Positions 18,401 to 25,772 of a DNA stretch of 64,000 nucleotides are shown piece after piece. Source of the stretch: Paraflavitalea devenefica (lineage in GTDB: Bacteria; Bacteroidota; Bacteroidia; Chitinophagales; Chitinophagaceae). The notes below the pieces were generated by a model. The model had not been told where the DNA came from. It did not search any database and was given only the letters and a program-made list of their open reading frames with translations. Each line of letters opens with the position of its first letter. Position 1 is the stretch's first letter. The position numbers and the translations under genes were made by a program. Location: the NCBI RefSeq assembly GCF_011759375.1, contig NZ_JAARML010000003.1:248001-312000 (forward strand), read 5' to 3'.

Positions 18401-21166
18401 AATAGTGTTAATGTTACCATTCGTTCCGGGCATACCGTTATACTCGATGGATTGAAAAACTGTAACAACCTCACCATCGAAACCGGCGGTGTGCTGAAAA
18501 GCAATGGAGGTTATGCAGCACCGGCCTCCCAGGCATTGCGGGTAGGTGCGGGTGCGGCGGCCACCGTTGCTATTAAGAACGATGGGGTACTGGGTGGTGC
18601 TGCCAATCCCGATGACCTGATTACGCTTGAGTTCACTACCAATTGCGCATCTGTACTCATCACCGGTTCAGGCGCCACCAAAATTACCCGTCTTCGTCCT
18701 TTATATCCTAATACCAATCCTTTAGCCGTTACATTTGATCAGGATGTCAGCATCTCCTTTAACAGTGGAGGGTTTACAGCTTATTACAACAACGCGGCGA
18801 ATACTACCTCAGAGAACTTTACCTATACCATTAATGCCGGTAAAACCGTGAAGCTTACCAACCCGGCAGGTTCCTTCAATGCCACGCCCGGCTCAACCCC
18901 CAACCCCGGCGGAAAGTATACCTATAACATCAATGGTACACTGGACCTCAGCGTTACCACTACCACCTCCAATGCTGTTCCCTTTTCGGGTAATGCAGCT
19001 TCGGTAGTGGCTATTAATGTGGGTACTACCGGTCTTTTAAAACTGGGAACAGGCTTTAATACAGTGAATAGCGCACCGGGCGCTACCAATGGCAAAGTAG
19101 TGCTGGCCATCGCCAATGGAGGATTGGTAGATGCGACCAAAACCACCAACCTCAACCTGGGTACCAATTACTTTATTACAGAAGGATCAGGTGCATTGAA
19201 GCGTACAGTAGGTGGCACGCCTGTATTGTTCGCTGTAGGCACCTCTGATATCAGCTACCATCCGGCCATTATTACCAATACAGGTACAACCGACAACTTC
19301 TCAATAGGTGTAAAAAGCAGTTTTGATCATGCACCCGTTGCTCCCTTACAGGTAGTCAACGGGCAGTGGACCATCGCCGAAGAAACACCCGGCGGAAGCG
19401 TGGCCGATATCAAACTGGGATGGTTAACGGCCGGTCAGGCTGCGGCTTTTGATATTACGAAGCCTGTTAATCTCATGCAATACGTTGGCAGCGCATGGGA
19501 AAACAAAACCACTACTGTTACCGGTACGGGAACAGTGGCCGATCCTTTCTTTGCTACGACTAACGGTTTTACCAACTTTTCATCCTTTGGAGTAACCAAT
19601 AACTTTCCGTCCATCGCTACCAATGCTGCGCTGAATGCCTTTTCTCAGATAAACGGCACACCCTCTGCAGCGCAATCATTCAGCATCTCCGGAAATGGAT
19701 TGACCAACAACGTTCTTATCACGGCTCCTGCACCGTATGAATTATCTGTTGACGGGGGGGCTACCTGGAATACAACCCTCACCTTAACACATACCAATGG
19801 TATTGTAGCATTGACTGCCATCCAGGTACGGCTGAATGCTATTGCGATGGGCACTTATGCAGGGAACATAAAAGCGACGAGCACGGGTGTAACGGACCTT
19901 ACCATTCCGGTAAGTGGAAACACCGCCGCTGGCCCTACACTGGTAACAAACGGTTCCCTGGTTGCTTTCACGCAAACGGTAGGTACTCCTTCTGCGGTAC
20001 AAACCTATACCATTGCAGGTTCCCTGCTCAACAGCGCTGTAACCATCACACCGCCGGATAACTACCAGGTCTCTGCCGATGGCGGCGCTACCTGGTTCAG
20101 CAAAGCATCGCCATTGGTACTGTCACCAACTGCAGGCACCTTAAATACGACTACCATTACCGTAAGATTAAATGCTGCAGCGGCCGGAACCTATACAGGC
20201 AATATCGTGCACGCCAGCACAGGGTCCAATATCATCAACATAGGGGTAACAGGTACTGTTGTTCCGCCGCCCTCCTTATCTTCCACAGGAGCACTCACTG
20301 CTTTTACGCAAACCACCGGTAGTGCATCGGCTGTGCAAACCTATACAGTAAGTGGGACCAACCTCACAGATAATATTAAGGTTACACCACCGGATGGTTA
20401 TGAGGTTTCATCCAATGGCACCAACTGGTTCAATGCAGCAGCGCCGCTCGTATTGACCCCGGCAAATGGTTCCATCAATGCAACGATATCAGTAAGATTA
20501 AAAGCAGTGGCTGCCGGAAATTACAATGGTAACATCGCGCACACCACACAAGGCGCTACTGCGGTGAATGTAGCAGTTACCGGTACTACTGCCAATGCCC
20601 CTGTAGTTACTATTAACAGCAGTTTACGCGATTTCTCCCAAACCCTGGGCACTCCCTCTGCTACACAGGTCATCGGCTTGTCGGGTCAATACCTCATTGG
20701 TAATATCACCTTTAAGATGCCGGCTGGCTACGAAATTTCACCCGATGGAACCACCTGGATTGACAGTAGCAAAAGGCTTTCTTTTATTCCGTCGGCAGGT
20801 ACAATACCCACCAGGAATATCCAGGTGCGGCTAAATGCAACAACGACAGGTGTGCATACAGGTATTATTACCATTGCTACCGGTGGAGCCACCGATATAA
20901 CCATACCGGTAGCTGGTATTACACAACAGGTCTTTACGATCTATCCCAACCCGGCGCACAACTGGCTGACAGTATACCATCCGAAACGATACACCATCGG
21001 TAAGCTCTATATTTACAACATGAATGGAAGAAATATGGGTGTTCACTATACCCGGTCAGCAGCCAACAGTACCACCATCAACATAAGTGCATTACCTGCT
21101 GGTATATATTTTGTGGAATACCGGCTGCTGCAGGAAAAAATATTAATGAAATTCGTAAAACAGTAA
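15485..21166 (+). CDS. Giant secreted PL1 pectate lyase / CE8 pectin methylesterase fusion with T9SS tail
   Basis: A 1893-residue multidomain enzyme. Signal peptide 1-35; PL1 pectate lyase 36-440, with IIAFPGAEGAGRFTSGGRG and IIIDHCSISWSSDE; a calcium-binding segment DDDHDGMPNAW near 455; CE8 pectin methylesterase about 502-815, with QALAI, GGQDTVL, NTDFIFG and TLGRPW, so that the two catalytic Asp and the Arg are kept; an FN3 domain about 828-922; a beta-rich region of unknown type 930-1370; four repeats of about 110 residues from 1377; and a type A T9SS sorting domain from about 1815 (IYPNPAHNWLTVY to MKFVKQ). Methylesterase and lyase act one after the other on pectin, so the fusion makes mechanistic sense. 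It is followed with no gap by a second CE8 gene. Confidence 0.9.
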   Translation: MHLTSTLLPYYPALLRKAGILFVCMICAVLCTQAQIIAFPGAEGAGRFTSGGRGTAVQPTTVFEVTNLNDDNNPGSLRYALQASAATYPHKTIVFRVSGTIHLTSKLNIRSNTTIAGQTAPGGGICIADHPVVISGDNVIIRYLRIRMGDKNQDKGMVDGSGSDDAFGNLGNKNIIIDHCSISWSSDECLTIYRGDSLTVQWSIVSEPLNYSYHFEAGGNDYQEHGYGGIWGSKRGSFHHNLIAHVKGRAPRFAGSSTYTPGTAGQENADFRNNVVYNWISYSTNGGEGGNYNLVNNYYKYGPSTSSGSSSGVPIKNMIMNPSKSTDLPYPKLYLSGNYVDASAAITANNWKGMAMAGGSLADTTLSKVDQPFDIAPLTTHTATEAYQLVLQGAGAMLPARDTLDQRIVNDVTNRTGRVIDVQGGYPHGTPYAQTVNAWPALASGTPLADDDHDGMPNAWETARGLNPNDASDRAGITTGGYTNLEVYLNTITNGSTVPANADMIVAKDGTGHYTSLQAAIDAAPTGRTTPFIIYIKNGIYKEKITIPSNKPFIHLIGESAANTIITYDDYSGKIVNGVTIGTSTSATVTINAADCMAANLTFENSTGYAGDGPQALAINVGADRCAFKNCRFIGGQDTVLANGNGKRQYFKNCYIDGNTDFIFGSSIAVFDSCVIFPRDRVDGSNGGYVTAANTPAGQTYGYVFRDCRLTKNRGITNYTLGRPWQNDANSTDATRANNKTVFLNAVMGSSIKPEGWSAWDAGTNTSVITYAEYKTKKWDGTLLNTSQRVSWSKQLTDAEAAAYTLPTIFGGWDPCTLSSSLCSSQTAEIAVSNLRVQRGSSQSTISWNLSWPLTNMKYELYRSTDSINFTKINEVTAATDTVVAFAVTDALPVLGTTYYYYVKASRSGMPAHNSNIASVNVNTPLDGEYRSAGSGFWTNAVSGNGANATSIWEKYVASSSSWVLQALGAAPNSVNVTIRSGHTVILDGLKNCNNLTIETGGVLKSNGGYAAPASQALRVGAGAAATVAIKNDGVLGGAANPDDLITLEFTTNCASVLITGSGATKITRLRPLYPNTNPLAVTFDQDVSISFNSGGFTAYYNNAANTTSENFTYTINAGKTVKLTNPAGSFNATPGSTPNPGGKYTYNINGTLDLSVTTTTSNAVPFSGNAASVVAINVGTTGLLKLGTGFNTVNSAPGATNGKVVLAIANGGLVDATKTTNLNLGTNYFITEGSGALKRTVGGTPVLFAVGTSDISYHPAIITNTGTTDNFSIGVKSSFDHAPVAPLQVVNGQWTIAEETPGGSVADIKLGWLTAGQAAAFDITKPVNLMQYVGSAWENKTTTVTGTGTVADPFFATTNGFTNFSSFGVTNNFPSIATNAALNAFSQINGTPSAAQSFSISGNGLTNNVLITAPAPYELSVDGGATWNTTLTLTHTNGIVALTAIQVRLNAIAMGTYAGNIKATSTGVTDLTIPVSGNTAAGPTLVTNGSLVAFTQTVGTPSAVQTYTIAGSLLNSAVTITPPDNYQVSADGGATWFSKASPLVLSPTAGTLNTTTITVRLNAAAAGTYTGNIVHASTGSNIINIGVTGTVVPPPSLSSTGALTAFTQTTGSASAVQTYTVSGTNLTDNIKVTPPDGYEVSSNGTNWFNAAAPLVLTPANGSINATISVRLKAVAAGNYNGNIAHTTQGATAVNVAVTGTTANAPVVTINSSLRDFSQTLGTPSATQVIGLSGQYLIGNITFKMPAGYEISPDGTTWIDSSKRLSFIPSAGTIPTRNIQVRLNATTTGVHTGIITIATGGATDITIPVAGITQQVFTIYPNPAHNWLTVYHPKRYTIGKLYIYNMNGRNMGVHYTRSAANSTTINISALPAGIYFVEYRLLQEKILMKFVKQ
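19618..20929 (+). repeat. Four in-frame repeats of about 110 codons in the PL1-CE8 fusion
   Basis: Repeat units start near bases 19618, 19947, 20286 and 20613, a spacing of 109-113 codons. Each begins with a small residue-Ser/Ala-Leu, then F(S/T)QT-x-GTPSA-x-Q and continues with a GYE(V/I)S-x-(D/N)G-x-TW motif, ending near VRLNA and IPV-G. They look like bacterial Ig-like surface domains that space the catalytic half from the T9SS tail. The DNA copies have drifted, so they are old duplications. Confidence 0.8.
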
Positions 21167-22141
21167 ATGAAAACCATTGTTCTTTTTGCTTTAATAGTGG
21201 TCTGCGCCCAACAGGTAATGGCGCAGACCACTACCTATCCTTCGTCATTCACTGTAGCACAGGATGGCAGTGGCAACTTTAAAACTATCCAGGAAGCTGT
21301 AAATGCTGTGCGTGACCTCTCCCAGCAGCAGGTAAAGATCTTCATTAAGAAGGGTATATACAGGGAGAAGCTCGTGATCCCTTCCTGGAAATCCAGGATA
21401 TCGCTCATAGGAGAAAGCAAGGACAGCACCATCATCACCAACAATGATTATTCCGGGAAGGACTATCCCGGGAAAGACTTCACCGGAAAAGACAAATACA
21501 GTACCTATACTTCTTATACTGTGTTGGTGCAGGGCAATGACTTTACAGCAGAGAACCTCACCATCGAAAATACAGCCGGCAGGGTAGGACAGGCGGTAGC
21601 CCTGCACGTGGAAGGCGATCGTTGCATCATCACCAACTGCCGGTTACTGGGCAACCAGGATACTTTATATGTGGCCACTGAAAACAGTCGCCAGTACTAC
21701 AAGGATTGCTACATTGAAGGCACCACCGATTTTATCTTTGGCGCCGCTACCGTAGTATTCCGGAACTGTACCATTAAAAGCCTTTCCAACTCCTACATCA
21801 CGGCGGCTTCTACCACGCCCCGTCAATCTTTCGGTTTTGTATTCTTTAACTGTTCACTCATCGCCGATACCGCTGCCAAAAAAGTATTCCTCGGCCGTCC
21901 CTGGCGGCCTTACAGCAAAACTGTTTTCCTCCATACCAATATGGAGGTGCACATCGTAAAAGAAGGCTGGGACAACTGGCGCAACCCGGATAATGAAAGG
22001 ACGGTCTTATATGCAGAATACCAAAGCACAGGCCCTGGCGCCAATGCCACCCAAAGAGTAAAATGGTCCCGGCAACTCACTGCCAAGCAGGCAAAACAAT
22101 ACACTTTTAAAAATATCTTTGGGAACTGGACGCCGGAATAA
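21167..22141 (+). CDS. CE8-family pectin methylesterase
   Basis: A 324-residue secreted enzyme whose ATG directly follows the TAA of the fusion gene, so the two are translationally linked. Signal peptide residues 1-19 (ending VMAQ). The beta-helix shows all CE8 motifs: VAQDGSGNFKTIQEAV, GQAVALHVEGDRC, GNQDTLYV (acid/base Asp), TTDFIFGAA (nucleophile Asp) and FLGRPWRPY (Arg). The reaction is removal of methyl esters from homogalacturonan. A loop near residues 94-108 contains a GKD triplet repeated three times (SGKDYPGKDFTGKDK), absent from the CE8 module of the fusion next door. Confidence 0.92.
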   Translation: MKTIVLFALIVVCAQQVMAQTTTYPSSFTVAQDGSGNFKTIQEAVNAVRDLSQQQVKIFIKKGIYREKLVIPSWKSRISLIGESKDSTIITNNDYSGKDYPGKDFTGKDKYSTYTSYTVLVQGNDFTAENLTIENTAGRVGQAVALHVEGDRCIITNCRLLGNQDTLYVATENSRQYYKDCYIEGTTDFIFGAATVVFRNCTIKSLSNSYITAASTTPRQSFGFVFFNCSLIADTAAKKVFLGRPWRPYSKTVFLHTNMEVHIVKEGWDNWRNPDNERTVLYAEYQSTGPGANATQRVKWSRQLTAKQAKQYTFKNIFGNWTPE

Positions 22142-22150
22142 TGGTGAAGC

Positions 22151-22209
22151 CGGAAGTCAGAGGTCTGAAGTCTGAAGTCGAACCTCTGACTTCGAACCTC
22201 AGACTTCCG
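22151..22209. repeat. Intergenic composite of GAAGTC direct and inverted repeats
   Basis: CGGAAGTC (22151-22158) pairs with GACTTCCG (22202-22209), and inside it AGAGGT (22159-22164) pairs with ACCTCT (22182-22187). The word GAAGTC occurs three times in direct order and GACTTC twice in inverse order. It fills the gap between the CE8 and dehydrogenase genes and could fold as an mRNA hairpin or be a small dispersed repeat. No terminal U-tract follows directly. Confidence 0.6.
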
Positions 22210-22247
22210 CTTTTGCTTAACAAATAAGTTAATAATATTGTACCATC

Positions 22248-23264
22248 ATGAAGTCATTAGTATGTACATCTCCCGGTCAGTTTGAGTATAAGGACCTGCA
22301 GAAGCCAGTACCTGAAAAGGGACATGCACTCATCCGTATCCGCCGTATCGGCATCTGTGGTACCGACCTGCACGCATTTGAAGGCACACAGCCTTTCTTT
22401 ACTTATCCACGTATCCTTGGTCATGAGCTGTCAGGTGAATTAGTAGAGACCGGTGGAGCCGAAGGCTTTCAGCCCGGCGAAACAGTTTCTTTTATCCCTT
22501 ACTTTAATTGTGGCGCCTGTATTGCCTGTCGCAATGGCAAGCCCAACTGTTGTACCAACATCAAAGTGTGTGGCGTGCATGTGGATGGAGGCATGGTGGA
22601 ATACCTGGCTGTTCCTGCCCATACTTTATTACATGGAGAAGGGTTATCCTATGATGCGCTCGCATTGGTAGAGCCCCTGGCTATTGGTGCGCATGGCCTG
22701 CGCAGGGCCGGGGTGGAAAAAGACGAGTTTGTGCTGGTAGTGGGAGCAGGGCCTATCGGGCTTGGCATCATAGCATTGGCCGGCATTGCAGGAGCTAAAG
22801 TCATTGCACTGGACGTTAATCAGAACCGCCTTGATTTTTGTAAGGATAAACTCAACGTACAGCATACCATCAATGCCGCCACAGAGGACGTGATGGCGCA
22901 GTTAAAACACATTACCAACGGCGATATGCCTACGGTTGTCATAGATGCTACAGGCAGCTTAAAAGCCATCAACAATGCTTTTCAATACATGGCGCATGGG
23001 GCCAGGTATGTATTGGTGGGCCTGCAAAAGGGCGACATCAGCTTCCCTCATCCGGAGTTTCACAAGCGGGAAGCTACCCTTATGAGCAGCCGCAATGCTA
23101 CCCGTACCGACTTTGAGCATGTCATCCGCTGTATAAAGAACGGTCAGATTGATCCGCTCACCTTTATTACCCATAAAGTAACCTTTGACCAGACCAAAGA
23201 TCAGTTCGCCGGCTGGCTCGATCCCGCCAATGGAGTGATAAAGGCCATGGTAGAAATGAATTAA
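22248..23264 (+). CDS. Zinc-dependent medium-chain alcohol dehydrogenase (sugar-acid or polyol type)
   Basis: A 338-residue cytosolic enzyme. Catalytic zinc ligands are visible in GICGTDLHAFEG (Cys), GHELSGE (His-Glu) and the structural zinc cluster CGACIACRNGKPNCC with four Cys. The Rossmann motif is VGAGPIGLGII near residue 167. The family includes sorbitol, threonine and L-galactonate 5-dehydrogenases. Its position in a pectin locus suggests oxidation of a sugar acid or a pectin sidechain sugar derivative, but the substrate cannot be assigned from sequence. It is 106 bp after the CE8 gene and 20 bp before GH43, so it belongs to the same unit. Confidence 0.8.
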   Translation: MKSLVCTSPGQFEYKDLQKPVPEKGHALIRIRRIGICGTDLHAFEGTQPFFTYPRILGHELSGELVETGGAEGFQPGETVSFIPYFNCGACIACRNGKPNCCTNIKVCGVHVDGGMVEYLAVPAHTLLHGEGLSYDALALVEPLAIGAHGLRRAGVEKDEFVLVVGAGPIGLGIIALAGIAGAKVIALDVNQNRLDFCKDKLNVQHTINAATEDVMAQLKHITNGDMPTVVIDATGSLKAINNAFQYMAHGARYVLVGLQKGDISFPHPEFHKREATLMSSRNATRTDFEHVIRCIKNGQIDPLTFITHKVTFDQTKDQFAGWLDPANGVIKAMVEMN

Positions 23265-23284
23265 TTGCCTGTCAAATTAAAAAC

Positions 23285-24937
23285 ATGATGCGTTTATTGT
23301 CTGCTACTTCTATTATTACTTGTTTGCTTGGAATGACCAATACAGGTCTTGCTCAAACCAATACATCCGTCTCAAAAGTCTGGGTAGCCGACAATGGCAA
23401 CGGCACCTACAAAAACCCTGTCCTCAATGCCGATTATTCCGATCCTGATGCTGTACGGGTGGGGGAAGACTATTACCTGGTGGCTTCCAGCTTTGACGGC
23501 ATTCCCGGTTTGCCCATCCTGCACTCCAAAGACCTGGTAAACTGGACCATCATCGGGCACGCATTGAAACGTCAGCCCCCGTTTGATCACTTTTCCAAAA
23601 CACAGCATGGCAATGGTGTGTGGGCGCCTGCTATCCGGTACTATAAAGGAGAATTTTACATCTACTATCCCGATCCTGATTTTGGGATCTATGTTACCAA
23701 AGCTAAAAACATCAAAGGCCCCTGGACAGATCCTATCCTGGTAGAAGGCGGAAAAGGCTTAATAGATCCTTGCCCGCTTTGGGATGATGATGGTAAAGTA
23801 TACCTGGCGCATGCCTATGCCGGCAGCCGTGCTTCCATCAAAAGCCTTATCGTAATAAAAGAGCTGGATGCTACTGGTACGAAAGTTACCAGTGAAGGCG
23901 CGTTGGTATATGATGGACATGAATCGGATGCGACTATAGAAGGCCCCAAGCTCTACAAGCGCAATGGCTACTATTACATTTTTGCTCCTGCCGGTGGTGT
24001 AGCCACAGGCTGGCAACTGGTACTGCGTGCTAAGAATATCTATGGCCCTTATGAAAGGAAGGTCGTCATGGACCAGGGTACTACGCCCATCAATGGTCCG
24101 CACCAGGGAGCGTGGGTGCAAACACCCGGTGGGGAAGACTGGTTCCTGCATTTCCAGGACAAAGAAGCCTATGGCAGGGTAGTGCATCTGCAACCCATGA
24201 AATGGAACAACAACTGGCCGGTCATTGGTACAGATAAAGACGGTGATGGTAAAGGCGAACCGGTATTGGTATACAAAAAGCCGAACGTAGGTAAAACCTA
24301 TCCTATTGCCACACCGGCTGAAAGCGATGAATTCAATGGCCGCACCCTTGGACTGCAATGGCAATGGCAGGCCAATCCGCTGGCTACCTGGTCATTCATG
24401 AATACGGCTAAAGGGGCGCTGCGCCTGTATTCCGGCCTGTTCCCGGACTCGGCTAAAAACCTTTGGGACGTGCCCAACATCTTATTGCAGAAATGGCCGG
24501 CCGAAGAATTTGTTACTACCACCAAACTTTCCTTTACGCCCAATCCCAAACTGGAAAATGAAAAAGCCGGTATCATCGTCATGGGATTGAGCTATGCTAA
24601 CCTGGCGCTTAAAAGTAAAAAGGATGGTATCTGGCTGGTGTATGCTACTTGTAAAGACGCTTACAAAGGAAATGCAGAAACAGAAAAGATCATTTCCAAA
24701 GTGGGTGACTCCACGGCTACCATCTATTTCCGGGTGCAGGTGCGCCCCGGCGCCAAATGCCGCTTTGGTTATAGTGCAGATGGTAGCACCTTTACCGATA
24801 TAGAAACTGACTTCCAGGCCGAGGTTGGCCGCTGGATCGGTGCTAAAACAGGCCTGTTCTGCACCCGCATCACCCGGATAAATGATGCCGGCTTTGCCGA
24901 TTTCGACTGGTTCCGTGTGGATAAACTGGCACCCTGA
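23285..24937 (+). CDS. GH43-family beta-xylosidase / alpha-L-arabinofuranosidase
   Basis: A 550-residue secreted enzyme with signal peptide 1-23 (ending GLAQ). The five-bladed propeller holds the three GH43 acidic residues: the base in NADYSDPDAVR (about Asp53), the pKa modulator in LIDPCPLWDDDG (Asp161), and the acid in ATIEGPKLY (Glu219). A C-terminal beta-sandwich (about 345-550, starting ATPAESDEFNG) is the GH43_C2-type domain seen in larger members. It should trim arabinose or xylose side chains of pectin. ATG ATG at the start leaves one residue of doubt. The stop codon lies inside a dispersed repeat (24930-24972). Confidence 0.88.
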   Translation: MMRLLSATSIITCLLGMTNTGLAQTNTSVSKVWVADNGNGTYKNPVLNADYSDPDAVRVGEDYYLVASSFDGIPGLPILHSKDLVNWTIIGHALKRQPPFDHFSKTQHGNGVWAPAIRYYKGEFYIYYPDPDFGIYVTKAKNIKGPWTDPILVEGGKGLIDPCPLWDDDGKVYLAHAYAGSRASIKSLIVIKELDATGTKVTSEGALVYDGHESDATIEGPKLYKRNGYYYIFAPAGGVATGWQLVLRAKNIYGPYERKVVMDQGTTPINGPHQGAWVQTPGGEDWFLHFQDKEAYGRVVHLQPMKWNNNWPVIGTDKDGDGKGEPVLVYKKPNVGKTYPIATPAESDEFNGRTLGLQWQWQANPLATWSFMNTAKGALRLYSGLFPDSAKNLWDVPNILLQKWPAEEFVTTTKLSFTPNPKLENEKAGIIVMGLSYANLALKSKKDGIWLVYATCKDAYKGNAETEKIISKVGDSTATIYFRVQVRPGAKCRFGYSADGSTFTDIETDFQAEVGRWIGAKTGLFCTRITRINDAGFADFDWFRVDKLAP

Positions 24938-24972
24938 GTTCCGCAGAGCGGAATAAACTCTGTCGAAGGGTG
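24930..24972. repeat. Interrupted CACCCTGAG / GTCGAAGGGTG dispersed palindrome
   Basis: The ends CACCCTGAG and CTGTCGAAGGGTG match the compact element at 48437-48459, but here they are separated by a second small palindrome, TTCCGCAGAGCGGAA, plus TAAACT. The left end overlaps the last codons and stop of the GH43 gene. This word is common in intergenic DNA of many bacteria. It may act as a hairpin at the transcript end. Confidence 0.6.
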
Positions 24973-25015
24973 TATTAAATTATAACATACAGGATAACCC
25001 TTAGCTAAAATGCTC

Positions 25016-25033
25016 CGGCAACGTTTGCGTAAA
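25016..25033. promoter_or_regulatory. Candidate LacI-type operator, copy 2
   Basis: CGGCAACGTTTGCGTAAA is identical over all 18 bp to the site at 37819 and near-identical to the one at 6252. It contains the inverted repeat GCAA-CGT-TTGC and lies 68 bp before the ECF sigma factor start, which suggests that the LacI-type regulator controls the sigma factor. Function is inferred. Confidence 0.65.
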
Positions 25034-25100
25034 TAAAATCCTGTCTCTTATTCACTATTCCGGCTAATCTGCCTACACTTGTCGCGACGATTGTAAACCT

Positions 25101-25772
25101 ATGTCCAACTGCTTGCGCCCCATACAGGATGCTATCTGTAAAGGTCATGAACCTGCCCTTACGGAATTGTACAAACTCTTCAGTAAACGCCTGCTGCACT
25201 TCGCACGCGTCATCACCCGCTCACCGGAAATTGCCGAAGAAATAGTGGAAGATGTATTTGTAAAACTGTGGACTAATCGCGCCCGTATAAACGAAGTGGA
25301 CAATCTTACCGTTTACTTATATGTGGCTACCAAAAACCAGGCCCTCAATGCGGTTGCCCAAAAAGCGAAAGCGCTCATCCAGGCCCCTTTTGATGACCTT
25401 GATATAGAAGCCGGCCAGATGGCTACAGATCCTTACACGCAACTGGTAACAGCAGAAATAATGATGAAAATGCAACAGGCGGTAGACAGCCTGCCACCGC
25501 GTTGTAAGATCATTTTCAAGCTTGTACGGGAAGACGGGCTTAAACACCGGGAGGTCGCAGAGATACTCAACATCTCTATCAATACCGTGGATGTGCAAAT
25601 GGCCATTGCCATCAAAAAAATATGCACTGCGTTAAACATAGACAGGAATATCCGTCATGCAGAAAAGGCTGCCCGCCAGAGAGGCAAGGGAGCTGGTGCG
25701 GAGTCTCTGTTGATACTATACTATTGCCTGCTCTTATCCGGGAAGCTGGCTACGCTGCTACCCGAAGTATAA
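25101..25772 (+). CDS. ECF-family RNA polymerase sigma factor
   Basis: A 223-residue sigma factor. Region 2 covers about residues 20-95 (LYKLFSKRLLHFARVITRSPEIAEEIVEDVFVKLW with the usual DVF-x-KLW), and region 4 about 125-180 (LPPRCKIIFKLVREDGLKHREVAEILNISINTVDVQMA with its helix-turn-helix). The C-terminal 25 residues are hydrophobic (LLILYYCLLL), a tail seen in many Bacteroidota ECF factors, so I accept the stop at 25772 although it overlaps the convergent gene by 52 bp. By family knowledge it pairs with a FecR anti-sigma factor and an STN-type SusC; both occur here, but only 5-7 kb downstream at 31094 and 32405. Confidence 0.9.
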   Translation: MSNCLRPIQDAICKGHEPALTELYKLFSKRLLHFARVITRSPEIAEEIVEDVFVKLWTNRARINEVDNLTVYLYVATKNQALNAVAQKAKALIQAPFDDLDIEAGQMATDPYTQLVTAEIMMKMQQAVDSLPPRCKIIFKLVREDGLKHREVAEILNISINTVDVQMAIAIKKICTALNIDRNIRHAEKAARQRGKGAGAESLLILYYCLLLSGKLATLLPEV

